DNA of 7,228 nt from Gammaproteobacteria bacterium (GCA_013139395.1 WTAX01000225.1:1-7228); one strand, 5' to 3'; positions 1-7,207 are shown, counted from the first letter of the stretch. Notes: a model not told the origin generated them from the letters alone. Numbers and translations are program-made.

Positions 1-2089
1 CAATTCTTTGCATACCTGTCGTTTGCGCACTAATGTTCTCAGGACAGACCCAGGATAGCTGATTGTTTGTTTTATTCGTTACAGTCTGACTGGCAGAAGA
101 TTTAAGCTCATTAATAACATCTTCAGAGCTTTGATATTCAAAACCATCTAAATTAAACAGGTTACCTAACACTCGAAGTACTTTCCAGCCCGGCTTAGAC
201 AAGCCATTGGCTTTGCTTACTGCATTAAAGCTTTGCCATGTTCCGTCAACATTAATTAAAGTGCCCGATGCTTCTGTCATGGCCGCAATGGGTAATATGA
301 CATCGGAATCAGCTTGCATCGCATCGGTAACATAAGCACTTAAAGAAACCACAAAATCTGCATTTGCAAGAGCAGTTTTTGCCTGTAGCGGATTATCTAA
401 ATCACGCTCTGCTTCAATTCCGTAAAGAATATAGCCTTTAAGGTTTTCTGCAAACATTGCCTGAGTATTTAAGCCGTCTGTGTGACTAAATGCATTATCT
501 GAGATATGAGTACGATTGGGCAGCAATCCAGACAGGTAAGCACCTGAGGTATTAGCACCGGGAGTCAGATAACTCATAGTTGAACTGGTCGCAGCAGCAA
601 TAAAGGAAGCCAGCATTCTCATTGCAGAGTAATTCGGCATGGCCTGAATAATAGTACCCAGCATAACGACTGAGTTTTCTGCAGTAGATAATTCAGCAAT
701 ACATTGTTTATGTTCATCAGTCACTTTTACAGAGGCAACCAATGCCGCCAAGCCTTCCGGTGCATCCTGTGCTGAGCTTTCCAGAGCAGCTTTTGCTAAC
801 ACTTTCAGTTCTTTAAACATTTGCGCCGGGGCAATCGTAAATTCGTGCGCCGCTTTGAAGTTAGAATCAAAGCTGACAGGATTCACAAATGAAATCTTTG
901 CCCCCTTTAAAGAGGCTTGTCTTAATTGATGCCCCATAATAGGCTGTTCTTTACGAACATTTGAGCCAATGATTAAAACTGCCTGCTGCTGTGAAATATC
1001 AGCAACACTCATAGCCAGACCGGGGAATAAAGGATCTTGATCCTGACCACTAAAGTCAGATTGACGCAGACGATGGTCAATATTATTACTGCCGATGCCA
1101 CGCATTATTTTTTGTAACAGATACATTTCTTCTGTGGTAACAGAGGGGGAACAAACACTACCAATTTGGTTTTTATCTTTTATGTCTTTGAGACCATTGA
1201 CGGCAAATTGCAGCGCATCATCCCAACTGGCTTCTGTCCATTCGCCATCTTTCTTAATAAGCGGTCTGGTTAAGCGCTCATCACTTTGCAGACCTTCAAA
1301 ACTATAACGATCACGATCTGAAATCCAGGCATCATTAATCGCATCATTCTCACGAGCAATTACCCGTTTTATCTCACCATTTTTGGTCTGAACATTACAG
1401 TTTGAACCGACGCAGTCATGAGCGCCAATACTGTCATTACTTGCTAATTCCCAGACACGGTAGGTGAAGCGTGATACTTTAGATGTCAGCGCACCAACCG
1501 GACAAAGGTCAATGATATTACCGGATAATTCTGAATCGATACTCTTTTCAATATAAGTGCCGATTTCCATCCAGTCACCACGTCCTGTGGCACCCAGTTC
1601 ACGCATTCCGGCAATTTCCTGCCCAAAACGAACACAGCGTGTACAATGAATACAACGGGTTAACTCAGTGGCGATAAGCGGACCGATATTTTTATCTTTA
1701 ACCACTCGTTTGATTTCAGCATATCTGGATTTGTCACTGCCATAGCCAATAGAGAATTCCTGTAAATCACATTCTCCTCCTTGATCACATACCGGACAAT
1801 CTAAAGGATGGTTAATCAGTAAAAATTCCATTACCGATTTTTGTGCTGCCAGAGCATAAGTTGATTGGGTATTGACCACCATACCATCAGCAACAGGAGT
1901 TGCACAGGCCGGCATTGGCTTGGGCGCCTTCTCCACTTCAACCAGACACATACGGCAGCTGGCGGAAATGGATAGATTTTTATGATAACAAAAACGGGGT
2001 ATGGCTATACCTGCCTTATCAGCAGCTTCAATAAGCATCTGACCCTGCTCGGCTTCAACCTGTTGACCGTTAATTTCGATAGTTACCAT
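1..2089 (-). CDS. nuoG: NADH-quinone oxidoreductase subunit G (75 kDa subunit), 3' end cut by window edge
   Basis: NuoG is the largest subunit of the peripheral arm of complex I and passes electrons from NuoF towards NuoB. I translated it by hand from the ATG at 2089-2087: 696 codons are open with no stop, and the frame runs off the left edge. By comparison with NuoG proteins of about 780 residues in related bacteria, the C-terminal tenth or so is probably missing. The order is an N-terminal ferredoxin-like 2Fe-2S domain (N1b: C34, C45, C48, C62), the His-Cys motif HPLDCPVCDQGGEC (N5: H94, C98, C101, C107), the 4Fe-4S motif CIHCTRC plus LCPVGAL (N4: C146, C149, C152, C196), then a long molybdopterin-oxidoreductase-like region from about residue 215. 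All four positions that bind the extra N7 cluster in E. coli are replaced. The start codon follows only a weak GAG ribosome site, 74 nt after nuoF. Identification is secure; only the C-terminus is unseen. Confidence 0.97.
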   Translation of the reverse strand, partial: MVTIEINGQQVEAEQGQMLIEAADKAGIAIPRFCYHKNLSISASCRMCLVEVEKAPKPMPACATPVADGMVVNTQSTYALAAQKSVMEFLLINHPLDCPVCDQGGECDLQEFSIGYGSDKSRYAEIKRVVKDKNIGPLIATELTRCIHCTRCVRFGQEIAGMRELGATGRGDWMEIGTYIEKSIDSELSGNIIDLCPVGALTSKVSRFTYRVWELASNDSIGAHDCVGSNCNVQTKNGEIKRVIARENDAINDAWISDRDRYSFEGLQSDERLTRPLIKKDGEWTEASWDDALQFAVNGLKDIKDKNQIGSVCSPSVTTEEMYLLQKIMRGIGSNNIDHRLRQSDFSGQDQDPLFPGLAMSVADISQQQAVLIIGSNVRKEQPIMGHQLRQASLKGAKISFVNPVSFDSNFKAAHEFTIAPAQMFKELKVLAKAALESSAQDAPEGLAALVASVKVTDEHKQCIAELSTAENSVVMLGTIIQAMPNYSAMRMLASFIAAATSSTMSYLTPGANTSGAYLSGLLPNRTHISDNAFSHTDGLNTQAMFAENLKGYILYGIEAERDLDNPLQAKTALANADFVVSLSAYVTDAMQADSDVILPIAAMTEASGTLINVDGTWQSFNAVSKANGLSKPGWKVLRVLGNLFNLDGFEYQSSEDVINELKSSASQTVTNKTNNQLSWVCPENISAQTTGMQRI

Positions 2090-2112
2090 ATTAAATACTC
2101 GTAAATCCGTCT

Positions 2113-2150
2113 TTAAATAAAAAGATTAGTTAAATAAAAAGATTAGTTAA
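2113..2150. repeat. Tandem 17-bp repeat in the nuoF-nuoG spacer
   Basis: The unit ttaaataaaaagattag occurs twice head to tail (2113-2129 and 2130-2146), identical at every base, followed by the first four bases of a third copy (2147-2150). Further shorter ttagtta-like sequence runs on to about 2157. It fills about half of the 74-nt gap between the nuoF stop and the nuoG start. On the transcribed strand it reads as a pyrimidine-rich CTAATCTTTTTATTTAA unit. It looks like a slippage duplication, and no hairpin with a U-run (terminator) is formed. Confidence 0.9.
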
Positions 2151-2163
2151 TTAGTTATTTGTA

Positions 2164-3444
2164 TTACTTACTGCCTGGTCCAACCATACATTTCTTATGG
2201 TCGATATGATATTGGAACTCATCACGATAATGCTTAAGAAAGCCTTTCACCGGCATAGAAGCAGCTTCACCCAGTGCGCAAATTGTACGCCCCATAATGT
2301 CACCTGCCACTTTATCTAACAGATCAATATCTTCCTGTTTACCATGACCATGTTCAATTCGATGCATGATGTGTGATATCCAGCCAGTGCCTTCACGACA
2401 TGGAGTACATTGACCACAGGATTCTTCCTGATAAAAATGTGACAAACGAGCTAAGGCATTTACCATACAAACGTTATCATCCAGAATAATCACAGCACCT
2501 GAACCCAGCATTGAACCTGCAGCTTGAATGCTGTCATAGTCCATAGTGACATCCATCATTTGCTCACCTGGAATAACCGGCGAAGAACTACCACCTGGAA
2601 TGACGGCTTTAAGTTTATAACCGTCTTTCATGCCGCCGCACATTTCTAATAATTCAGAAAAAGGAGTGCCCATATCAATTTCATAGTTGCCCGGACGCTT
2701 CACATTACCTGATACAGAAAATAGTTTTGTGCCGCCATTATTCGGCTTACCGTGTTCCAGAAACCACTGACCGCCTTTTTCTACAATAACCGGTATAGAG
2801 GCTAGTGTTTCGGTATTATTAATGGTGGTTGGTTTACCATATAAACCAAATCCCGCAGGAAATGGCGGCTTAAAGCGCGGCTGACCTTTTTTACCCTCTA
2901 TGGATTCAAGCAGAGCAGTTTCTTCGCCGCAAATATAGGCACCACCGCCCAAATGTGAATGTGCATCAAAATTAAAATCGCTGCCGAATAATTTATCACC
3001 CAGATAACCGGCTTCACGAGCTTCTTTAAGAGCATTATCAAAACGGCTATAAGGTTCCCAAAATTCGCCGCGAATGTAGTTATAACCGGTATCTGCACCA
3101 ATGCAATAACCGGCGATAGCCATACCTTCTATCAGCTGATGCGGGTTATAGCGTAAAATATCACGATCTTTACAGGTACCAGGCTCACCTTCATCTGAAT
3201 TACAAACAATATATTTCTGACCTTCAGACTGGCGCGGCATAAAACTCCATTTCAGACCCGTTGGAAATCCAGCACCACCGCGACCTCTTAATGCTGAAGT
3301 TTTTACTTGTTCAATAATATCTTCTGCCGGGATCTTCTCTGTGAGAATTTTCTTCAGCGATTGATAGCCACCGACACTAAGATAGGATTCCAGTGTCCAT
3401 GGTTTATCAAGATGTAATGTTCTAAAACAAACTTCGTTTGCCAT
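2164..3444 (-). CDS. nuoF: NADH-quinone oxidoreductase subunit F (51 kDa, NADH/FMN-binding)
   Basis: NuoF is the entry point of complex I: it binds NADH, transfers hydride to FMN and passes electrons to cluster N3, on the cytoplasmic side. The 426 residues are full family length. The glycine-rich nucleotide/FMN motif [10 protein letters not shown] is at 54-63, the [10 protein letters not shown] motif at 85-94, and the 51-kDa signature [16 protein letters not shown] at about 166-181. The second signature, [12 protein letters not shown], supplies C343, C346 and C349; with C389 (in RTICALGEA) these are the four ligands of N3. The ATG has a good GGAG ribosome site 6 nt upstream (3451-3454). The gene is separated from nuoE by 97 nt containing overlapping hairpins, and from nuoG by 74 nt with a tandem repeat, unlike the tight nuoA-E block. 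No truncation or missing key residue is seen. Confidence 0.99.
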   Translation of the reverse strand: MANEVCFRTLHLDKPWTLESYLSVGGYQSLKKILTEKIPAEDIIEQVKTSALRGRGGAGFPTGLKWSFMPRQSEGQKYIVCNSDEGEPGTCKDRDILRYNPHQLIEGMAIAGYCIGADTGYNYIRGEFWEPYSRFDNALKEAREAGYLGDKLFGSDFNFDAHSHLGGGAYICGEETALLESIEGKKGQPRFKPPFPAGFGLYGKPTTINNTETLASIPVIVEKGGQWFLEHGKPNNGGTKLFSVSGNVKRPGNYEIDMGTPFSELLEMCGGMKDGYKLKAVIPGGSSSPVIPGEQMMDVTMDYDSIQAAGSMLGSGAVIILDDNVCMVNALARLSHFYQEESCGQCTPCREGTGWISHIMHRIEHGHGKQEDIDLLDKVAGDIMGRTICALGEAASMPVKGFLKHYRDEFQYHIDHKKCMVGPGSK

Positions 3445-3454
3445 TAAATACTCC
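3443..3454 (-). promoter_or_regulatory. nuoF ribosome binding site within an 11-bp leader shared with nuoG
   Basis: On the minus strand GGAG lies 6 nt before the nuoF ATG, in the context CGGAGTATTTAATG. The 11-mer GAGTATTTAAT also sits immediately before the nuoG ATG (plus-strand attaaatactc at 3443-3453 and at 2090-2100). In nuoG the preceding base is C, so GGAG becomes CGAG and the site is weaker. Confidence 0.65.
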
Positions 3455-3482
3455 GCTTGCTGCTCAAGCTTTCAAGAAAGCG
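3454..3482 (-). promoter_or_regulatory. Overlapping inverted repeats in the nuoE-nuoF spacer
   Basis: Three pairings are possible just upstream of the nuoF ribosome site. The first is gcttg (3455-3459) with caagc (3465-3469), a 5-bp stem with a 5-nt loop. The second is gctttc (3468-3473) with gaaagc (3476-3481). The third is a longer-range pairing of cgctt (3454-3458) with aagcg (3478-3482). The first two share bases 3468-3469, and the third competes with both, so they are partly exclusive. There is no U-run after the stems, so this is not an obvious terminator. A role in mRNA processing or in translation of nuoF is an inference only. Confidence 0.4.
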
Positions 3483-3541
3483 TTCAAACTTTAGCCTACA
3501 ACCTTTAACCTTCAAATGTGGTCTTAAAGAAAGGTGGCTTT

Positions 3542-4036
3542 CTATTTCAATCCGTCTAAAATCGTGTCAATTTTTTCTGCGTCAAGGTTTTCGTAATAGT
3601 TTTCACCGATTTGCATCATCGGGGCACCAGAACAAGCGCCAAGACATTCAACTTCTTTGAGAGTAAAACGATTATCTTCTGTCGTCTCGCCCATTTTGAT
3701 ATCCAGTTTATCTTCCAGATGACCAACGATTTCACCTGATCCGCATACCATGCAGGATATGTTGGTACAGACACATATCTTGTGCTTGCCAACGGGCTTG
3801 TGCTCATACATGGAATAAAAAGTAGCCACTTCATAGACATGAATTTTATCCATATCAAGATAGTCCGCAACAGCATCCATCAGTTCAGTCGTTAACCAGC
3901 CGCCATTTTGATCCTGGACTATACGCAAGGCAGCCATAACAGCTGACTGTTTTTTATCAGCCGGATATTTCGCTACCCACTGATCAATATCTTCTCTTGA
4001 TGCCGTGTTAATCAATTCATTATTCGCTTGAGGCAT
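3542..4036 (-). CDS. nuoE: NADH-quinone oxidoreductase subunit E (24 kDa, 2Fe-2S)
   Basis: NuoE pairs with NuoF in the NADH dehydrogenase tip of complex I and carries the off-path 2Fe-2S cluster N1a. The 164 residues match the usual length. An N-terminal helical region (about 10-80) holds the conserved HVYEVATFYSMY stretch at 66-77. The thioredoxin-like 2Fe-2S domain follows, with ligands C90 and C95 (CTNISC) and C131 and C135 (CLGAC). C88 and C98 lie close by but are not at the ligand positions. The ATG overlaps the nuoD stop by one base (TAATG), with a strong GGGGAGG site upstream inside the end of nuoD, so translation is probably coupled. A 97-nt spacer to nuoF follows. Confidence 0.99.
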   Translation of the reverse strand: MPQANNELINTASREDIDQWVAKYPADKKQSAVMAALRIVQDQNGGWLTTELMDAVADYLDMDKIHVYEVATFYSMYEHKPVGKHKICVCTNISCMVCGSGEIVGHLEDKLDIKMGETTEDNRFTLKEVECLGACSGAPMMQIGENYYENLDAEKIDTILDGLK

Positions 4037-5289
4037 TATCTGTCTACCTCCCCAAATACAATATCAAGTGTACCAATTACAGTCACTACATCAGCAAGCA
4101 TATGGCCTTCAGTTAAAAAATTAATCGCTGACATATGCGCAAATCCCGATGCTCTGATTTTTAAACGATACGGTTTATTGGCGCCATCTGAAACAATATA
4201 AGTTCCGAATTCACCCTTTGGCTGTTCAACAGCACAATAAGCTTCACCTTCCGGCACACTATAGCCTTCAGAGAAATGCTTAAAGTGATGAATCAGTCCT
4301 TCCATATCTTCTTTCATATCCATACGATTAGGCATGGTTACTTTATGATCTTCATGCATCACCGGACCTGGATTATTCTGCAGCCAGTCGATACATTGAA
4401 TAATAATACGATTTGATTGACGCATTTCTTCAACCCGTACTACATATCGATCATAACAGTCTCCATTTGTACCGACTGGAATATCAAAATCAACTTTGTC
4501 ATAAACGGCATAGGGTTCCATTTTTCTTAAATCCCAGGGAACACCTGAAGCACGCAGCATTGGCCCCGTAAAGCCTAAGTCTTTTGCTTGCTCTGCTGTC
4601 ACGCAGCCAATATCAACTAATCTTTGTTTCCAGATGCGGTTATCTGTTAATAAGGTTTCATATTCATCAACATAACCTTCAAAACGGTCAGTAAAATCTT
4701 TTAAAAAGTCTAATAATGAACCCTGACGATTTTTGTTCTGTTCGTCAACTTCGGACTGAGTATGCCACTGCGATGCTTTATAGTGGGGCATACTATCGGG
4801 CAAATCACGATAAACACCGCCAGGACGATAATAACTGGCATGCATACGTGCACCGGAAACCGCTTCATAGGCATCCAGCAGATCTTCACGTTCACGAAAA
4901 CAATAAAGGAATATGGTCATAGCACCGACATCAAGCCCATGAGTACCAAGCCACATCAAGTGATTTAAAAGACGGGTAATTTCATCAAACATAACGCGAA
5001 TATATTGCGCTCGTTCAGGCACTTCTATATCTAATAATTTTTCAATGGTCATGCAGTAGGCATGCTCATTACACAACATGGACACATAATCCAGACGATC
5101 CATATAACCGATATTTTGATTATAAATCCTGCTCTCAGCCAGTTTTTCTGTACCGCGATGCAGTAAACCAACATGCGGATCGGCTCTTTGAACTACTTCA
5201 CCATCAAGTTCTAAAATTAAACGTAACACACCATGGGCAGCTGGATGCTGGGGACCAAAATTAAGTGTGTAATTCTGAATTTCTGACAT
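4036..5289 (-). CDS. nuoD: NADH-quinone oxidoreductase subunit D (49 kDa, quinone-site)
   Basis: NuoD descends from the large subunit of NiFe hydrogenases. With NuoB it forms the quinone-reduction pocket at the base of the peripheral arm. The 417 residues are full length for the unfused form. The N-terminal motif GPQHPAAHG (12-20) provides H19, and RLDY provides Y68; by alignment in memory these match the quinone-contacting His38 and Tyr87 of Thermus Nqo4. The 49-kDa signature LLHRGTEK is at 42-49, and the protein ends in the typical FGEVDR. The hydrogenase-type metal cysteines are absent, as expected for the family. The gene is separate from nuoC, unlike the fused nuoCD of enteric bacteria. 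Its ATG shares one base with the nuoC stop (TAATG) and follows a G-rich ribosome site at 5296-5304. Confidence 0.99.
   Translation of the reverse strand: MSEIQNYTLNFGPQHPAAHGVLRLILELDGEVVQRADPHVGLLHRGTEKLAESRIYNQNIGYMDRLDYVSMLCNEHAYCMTIEKLLDIEVPERAQYIRVMFDEITRLLNHLMWLGTHGLDVGAMTIFLYCFREREDLLDAYEAVSGARMHASYYRPGGVYRDLPDSMPHYKASQWHTQSEVDEQNKNRQGSLLDFLKDFTDRFEGYVDEYETLLTDNRIWKQRLVDIGCVTAEQAKDLGFTGPMLRASGVPWDLRKMEPYAVYDKVDFDIPVGTNGDCYDRYVVRVEEMRQSNRIIIQCIDWLQNNPGPVMHEDHKVTMPNRMDMKEDMEGLIHHFKHFSEGYSVPEGEAYCAVEQPKGEFGTYIVSDGANKPYRLKIRASGFAHMSAINFLTEGHMLADVVTVIGTLDIVFGEVDR
4047..4053 (-). promoter_or_regulatory. Strong ribosome binding site for nuoE
   Basis: GGGGAGG on the minus strand lies 10 nt before the nuoE ATG. 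It sits inside the last codons of nuoD (those for G-E-V), and the nuoD stop and nuoE start overlap as TAATG. This supports the chosen start and suggests translational coupling. Confidence 0.7.
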
Positions 5290-5948
5290 TAAGCACTTCC
5301 CCCCTGGCTCTCATTGCCTGCTGGATCATTATTTGAAGAGAGATTTGCAAAACGTTCGGCATAACGATTATCGTCTCTGATAATTCTTGGAATGTTAATT
5401 CGTTCTTCAATGGACACCGGCTCATAGACAACGCGCTGCTTATTTGCATCGTAGCGCATCTCAACCTGACCAACCACTGGGAAGTCTTTACGTAATGGAT
5501 GACCAATAAAACCATAGTCAGTTAAGATCCGGCGCAGATCAGGATGTCCTGAATAAAGAATACCTACTAGATCAAAGGCTTCACGCTCAAACCAGTTGGC
5601 ACCACTCCAGACAGACACAACAGAGTCCACCATTGGAAAGTCGTCATCTAACCAGGTTCTGACACGGATTCTATGATTATTTTTTACCGACAATAAATGA
5701 TAAACAGAAGCATAACGTGACGCACAGGATTTAGATCCTTCATAGGTACTATAATCCACACCACAAAGATCAATCATTGTATCAAAAGCCAATTCTTGAT
5801 TGTCTCGTAATGTCTGACAAATTTGTACAAGATTGTCTTTATTGACTTCAATAGTCAATTCACCGTGTGCAACAACTGCGTTTACGGTTTCTATTTCTGC
5901 CAGAGCATTGCTCACTTTGTCAGATAATTCAGAGTAATATTGCGACAT
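5289..5948 (-). CDS. nuoC: NADH-quinone oxidoreductase subunit C (30 kDa)
   Basis: NuoC is a cofactor-free structural subunit of the peripheral arm that packs against NuoD and NuoB. The 219 residues are a normal length. The 30-kDa signature region is clear at about 120-157: [20 protein letters not shown], then [18 protein letters not shown]. The mixed N-terminal domain (about 10-100) is typical. The C-terminal tail after about residue 205 is rich in Ser, Asn and Gly and looks unstructured. The gene starts 14 nt after the nuoB stop with only a partial ribosome site (AGAGAA, 8 nt upstream), and its stop overlaps the nuoD start. It stands alone rather than fused to nuoD. Confidence 0.98.
   Translation of the reverse strand: MSQYYSELSDKVSNALAEIETVNAVVAHGELTIEVNKDNLVQICQTLRDNQELAFDTMIDLCGVDYSTYEGSKSCASRYASVYHLLSVKNNHRIRVRTWLDDDFPMVDSVVSVWSGANWFEREAFDLVGILYSGHPDLRRILTDYGFIGHPLRKDFPVVGQVEMRYDANKQRVVYEPVSIEERINIPRIIRDDNRYAERFANLSSNNDPAGNESQGGSA
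5296..5304 (-). promoter_or_regulatory. G-rich ribosome binding site for nuoD
   Basis: GGGGGGAAG on the minus strand lies 6 nt before the nuoD ATG, inside the last codons of nuoC. It supports the start chosen for nuoD and coupled translation through the TAATG junction. Confidence 0.6.
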
Positions 5949-5962
5949 TCAGCGTGTTCTCT

Positions 5963-6439
5963 TTATCGTGCAATCGTATTAGTACGTTTAATTTTATTCT
6001 GCAGCTGGATAATACCATATAAAAATGCTTCTGCAGTAGGTGGGCAGCCCGGCACATAAATATCCACCGGAACAACGCGATCACAACCTCTGACCACAGA
6101 GTATGAATAGTGATAATAACCACCACCATTGGCACAGGAACCCATGGAAATCACCCAGCGAGGTTCAGCCATCTGATCGTAAACTTTACGTAGAGCGGGG
6201 GCCATTTTATTAACCAGTGTGCCGGCAACAACCATCACATCAGATTGTCTTGGACTGGGTCTGAAAACAATACCAAAACGGTCAAGGTCATAACGTGAAG
6301 CCCCCGCCTGCATCATTTCAACAGCACAACATGCCAGACCAAAGGTCATCGGCCACATTGAACCGGTTCTTGCCCAGTTAATGAGTTTGTCAGCGGTTGT
6401 GGTGATAACCCCTTCTTCTAAAATACCCTCTATTCCCAT
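5963..6439 (-). CDS. nuoB: NADH-quinone oxidoreductase subunit B (PSST, cluster N2)
   Basis: NuoB carries N2, the last 4Fe-4S cluster, which hands electrons to quinone. I chose the ATG at 6439-6437, giving 158 residues that start MGIEG, as in related NuoB proteins. A ribosome site AAGGTG lies 7 nt upstream (6447-6452). The open frame extends to a GTG at 6460, but that would add only seven unconserved residues (VEKRCAG) and lacks family support. N2 ligands are the adjacent C37 and C38 ([10 protein letters not shown]), C102 (MGSCANGGG) and C132 ([10 protein letters not shown]); the tandem cysteine pair is diagnostic. The 5' end overlaps the nuoA stop by 10 nt, and 14 nt separate it from nuoC. 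Confidence 0.98.
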   Translation of the reverse strand: MGIEGILEEGVITTTADKLINWARTGSMWPMTFGLACCAVEMMQAGASRYDLDRFGIVFRPSPRQSDVMVVAGTLVNKMAPALRKVYDQMAEPRWVISMGSCANGGGYYHYSYSVVRGCDRVVPVDIYVPGCPPTAEAFLYGIIQLQNKIKRTNTIAR

Positions 6440-6786
6440 TCCAGCGCACCTTTTTTCCACTCATAGATAAAACCAACAACCAAAAGTCCTAGAAAAATTG
6501 CCATAGCAACTAAACCAAAGGTACCTATTGTATCGAGTACAACAGCCCAGGGGAAAAGAAATGCTATTTCCAAATCAAAGATAATAAAGAGAATGGCGAC
6601 CAGATAATAACGGACATCAAATTTTAGACGGGAATCTTCGAATGCTTCAAAGCCGCACTCATAAGGGGAGTTTTTTTCACGATCTGGACGATGTGGAGAT
6701 AAAATAAGCCCCATCACAGTCATTCCAATGCCAACCATGAGGCCTACTCCCATAAAAATAAGTACGGGAAGATAATTTTCAAGCAT
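6430..6786 (-). CDS. nuoA: NADH-quinone oxidoreductase subunit A (ND3-like membrane subunit)
   Basis: NuoA is a small inner-membrane subunit at the junction of the peripheral and membrane arms; its first loop helps close the quinone channel. The 118 residues are the usual length. Three hydrophobic helices are visible at about 6-29, 60-81 and 86-109. The loop after helix 1 holds the conserved [12 protein letters not shown] (40-51), including C44, equivalent to the cysteine of the mobile mitochondrial ND3 loop. Helix 2 carries the conserved FDLE (70-73) with acidic D71 and E73. The ATG is preceded by AAGGA 6 nt upstream (6793-6797). It is the first gene of the operon, 278 nt downstream of tRNA-Leu, and its end overlaps nuoB by 10 nt. 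Confidence 0.98.
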   Translation of the reverse strand: MLENYLPVLIFMGVGLMVGIGMTVMGLILSPHRPDREKNSPYECGFEAFEDSRLKFDVRYYLVAILFIIFDLEIAFLFPWAVVLDTIGTFGLVAMAIFLGLLVVGFIYEWKKGALEWE

Positions 6787-6814
6787 ATTAGATCCTTACT
6801 TAATCCGATATCTA

Positions 6815-6825
6815 ATGCAATGCAT
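6815..6825. repeat. 11-bp palindrome in the nuoA leader
   Basis: atgca-a-tgcat is a perfect 5-bp inverted repeat around one central base, 28 nt upstream of the nuoA start. It may be a regulator site or chance; nothing identifies a factor. Confidence 0.3.
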
Positions 6826-6877
6826 ACCGAACACTAATATTATTTAATTATTTTATTTAGCTTTTTACTTAGCAGCA

Positions 6878-6913
6878 TTCTTAACAACGTGTATTCATTA
6901 CGTTGAATAAGAA
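6878..6913. repeat. Imperfect inverted repeat (hairpin-forming) in the nuoA leader
   Basis: The outer arms ttctta (6878-6883) and taagaa (6908-6913) and the inner arms caacgt (6885-6890) and acgttg (6900-6905) pair perfectly. They are separated by a 1-nt/2-nt internal loop, and the terminal loop is 9 nt. No T-run follows on either side, so it is not an intrinsic terminator. If the promoter proposed at 6923-6951 is real, transcription would begin at about 6914-6917 and this hairpin would lie at or next to the 5' end of the nuo mRNA. Confidence 0.5.
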
Positions 6914-6922
6914 ATTGGTAAT

Positions 6923-6951
6923 ACTTTAAACCATATTCAACATCATGAAAA
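6923..6951 (-). promoter_or_regulatory. Candidate sigma70-type promoter for the nuo operon
   Basis: On the minus strand TTTTCA (6946-6951) and TAAAGT (6923-6928) are separated by 17 nt. Each matches 4 of 6 consensus bases. It is the best-spaced pair I found in the 278-nt tRNA-nuoA gap, but the region is very AT-rich, so chance matches are likely. Read-through from the tRNA or secG promoter is an alternative. Confidence 0.25.
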
Positions 6952-6977
6952 GCAATTTATCATGCCGTTTTTTCATG
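6944..6977. repeat. 8-bp inverted repeat overlapping the candidate nuo promoter
   Basis: catgaaaa (6944-6951) and ttttcatg (6970-6977) are perfect inverted copies separated by 18 nt. The left arm covers the proposed -35 element. The arrangement could be a two-site operator. It has no GC-rich stem or T-run of a terminator on the minus strand. Confidence 0.4.
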
Positions 6978-7064
6978 TTTATTTTTTTATTACTTCTCTA
7001 TGGAAGCTTTCTGATACATTCGCATTTAGATTTTTTCTATCATTAAGCAAATAACATCTTAATT

Positions 7065-7150
7065 TGGTGCCGATGGCCGGAGTCGAACCGGCACAGCCAT
7101 GAGCCACTACCCCCTCAAGGTAGCGTGTCTACCAATTTCACCACATCGGC
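7065..7150 (-). tRNA. tRNA-Leu(GAG)
   Basis: The minus strand folds into a full class II tRNA of 86 nt including an encoded CCA end. The acceptor stem is GCCGATG/CATCGGC with discriminator A. The D-stem is GTG/CAC with a GG-containing loop. The anticodon stem is CTACC/GGTAG around the loop TTGAGGG, giving anticodon GAG, which reads CUU and CUC leucine codons. The long variable arm typical of Leu is present. The T-stem is GCCGG/CCGGC with loop TTCGACT. The gene lies 278 nt upstream of nuoA in the same direction. No convincing intrinsic terminator follows it, so some nuo transcription might originate upstream of the tRNA. Confidence 0.98.
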
Positions 7151-7164
7151 AAATTTATTCTTTG

Positions 7165-7199
7165 CGAAACATAAGCCATACAAAATGTAAGCTGTTTCG
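7165..7199. repeat. Inverted repeat just upstream of tRNA-Leu
   Basis: cgaaaca (7165-7171) and tgtttcg (7193-7199) form a perfect 7-bp inverted repeat with 21 nt between. A nested taca/tgta pair (7179-7182, 7186-7189) lies inside. On the minus strand no T-run follows, so it is not a clear terminator for the upstream gene. It may be a processing structure in a joint transcript. Confidence 0.4.
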
Positions 7200-7207
7200 T
7201 AAGTCAA
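7178..7207 (-). promoter_or_regulatory. Weak candidate promoter for tRNA-Leu
   Basis: TTGACT (7202-7207), 5 of 6 matches to the -35 consensus, is followed after 18 nt by TTGTAT (7178-7183), only 3 of 6 for -10. The position, about 30 nt before the mature tRNA end, is suitable. It lies within the inverted repeat upstream of the tRNA. Confidence 0.25.

Noticed and set aside
1095..1307. 70-codon open frame on the plus strand
   Set aside because: It lies wholly opposite nuoG, shows no recognisable motif, and the minus-strand frame has clear cluster-binding motifs and conserved sequence.
1..2089. nuoG considered as a pseudogene because it has no stop
   Set aside because: The frame is open throughout the 696 codons and all N1b, N4 and N5 ligands are intact; the missing stop is due to the window edge.
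3457..3660. 67-codon plus-strand open frame covering the nuoE-nuoF spacer
   Set aside because: Most of it is antisense to the 3' end of nuoE and it has no family features; the spacer is better explained by hairpins.
4716..4968. Two overlapping plus-strand open frames (4716-4922 and 4762-4968)
   Set aside because: They are antisense to the conserved middle of nuoD, overlap each other in different frames and encode no recognisable protein.
6926..6976. 16-codon minus-strand open frame (starts MKKRHDKLL) in the nuoA leader, a possible leader peptide
   Set aside because: There is no convincing ribosome site upstream, it overlaps the candidate promoter, and a frame this short is expected by chance.
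7042..7063. ATTAAG/CTTAAT inverted repeat directly after tRNA-Leu, considered as a terminator
   Set aside because: The stem is only 6 bp and AT-rich, the loop is 10 nt, and no T-run follows on the minus strand.
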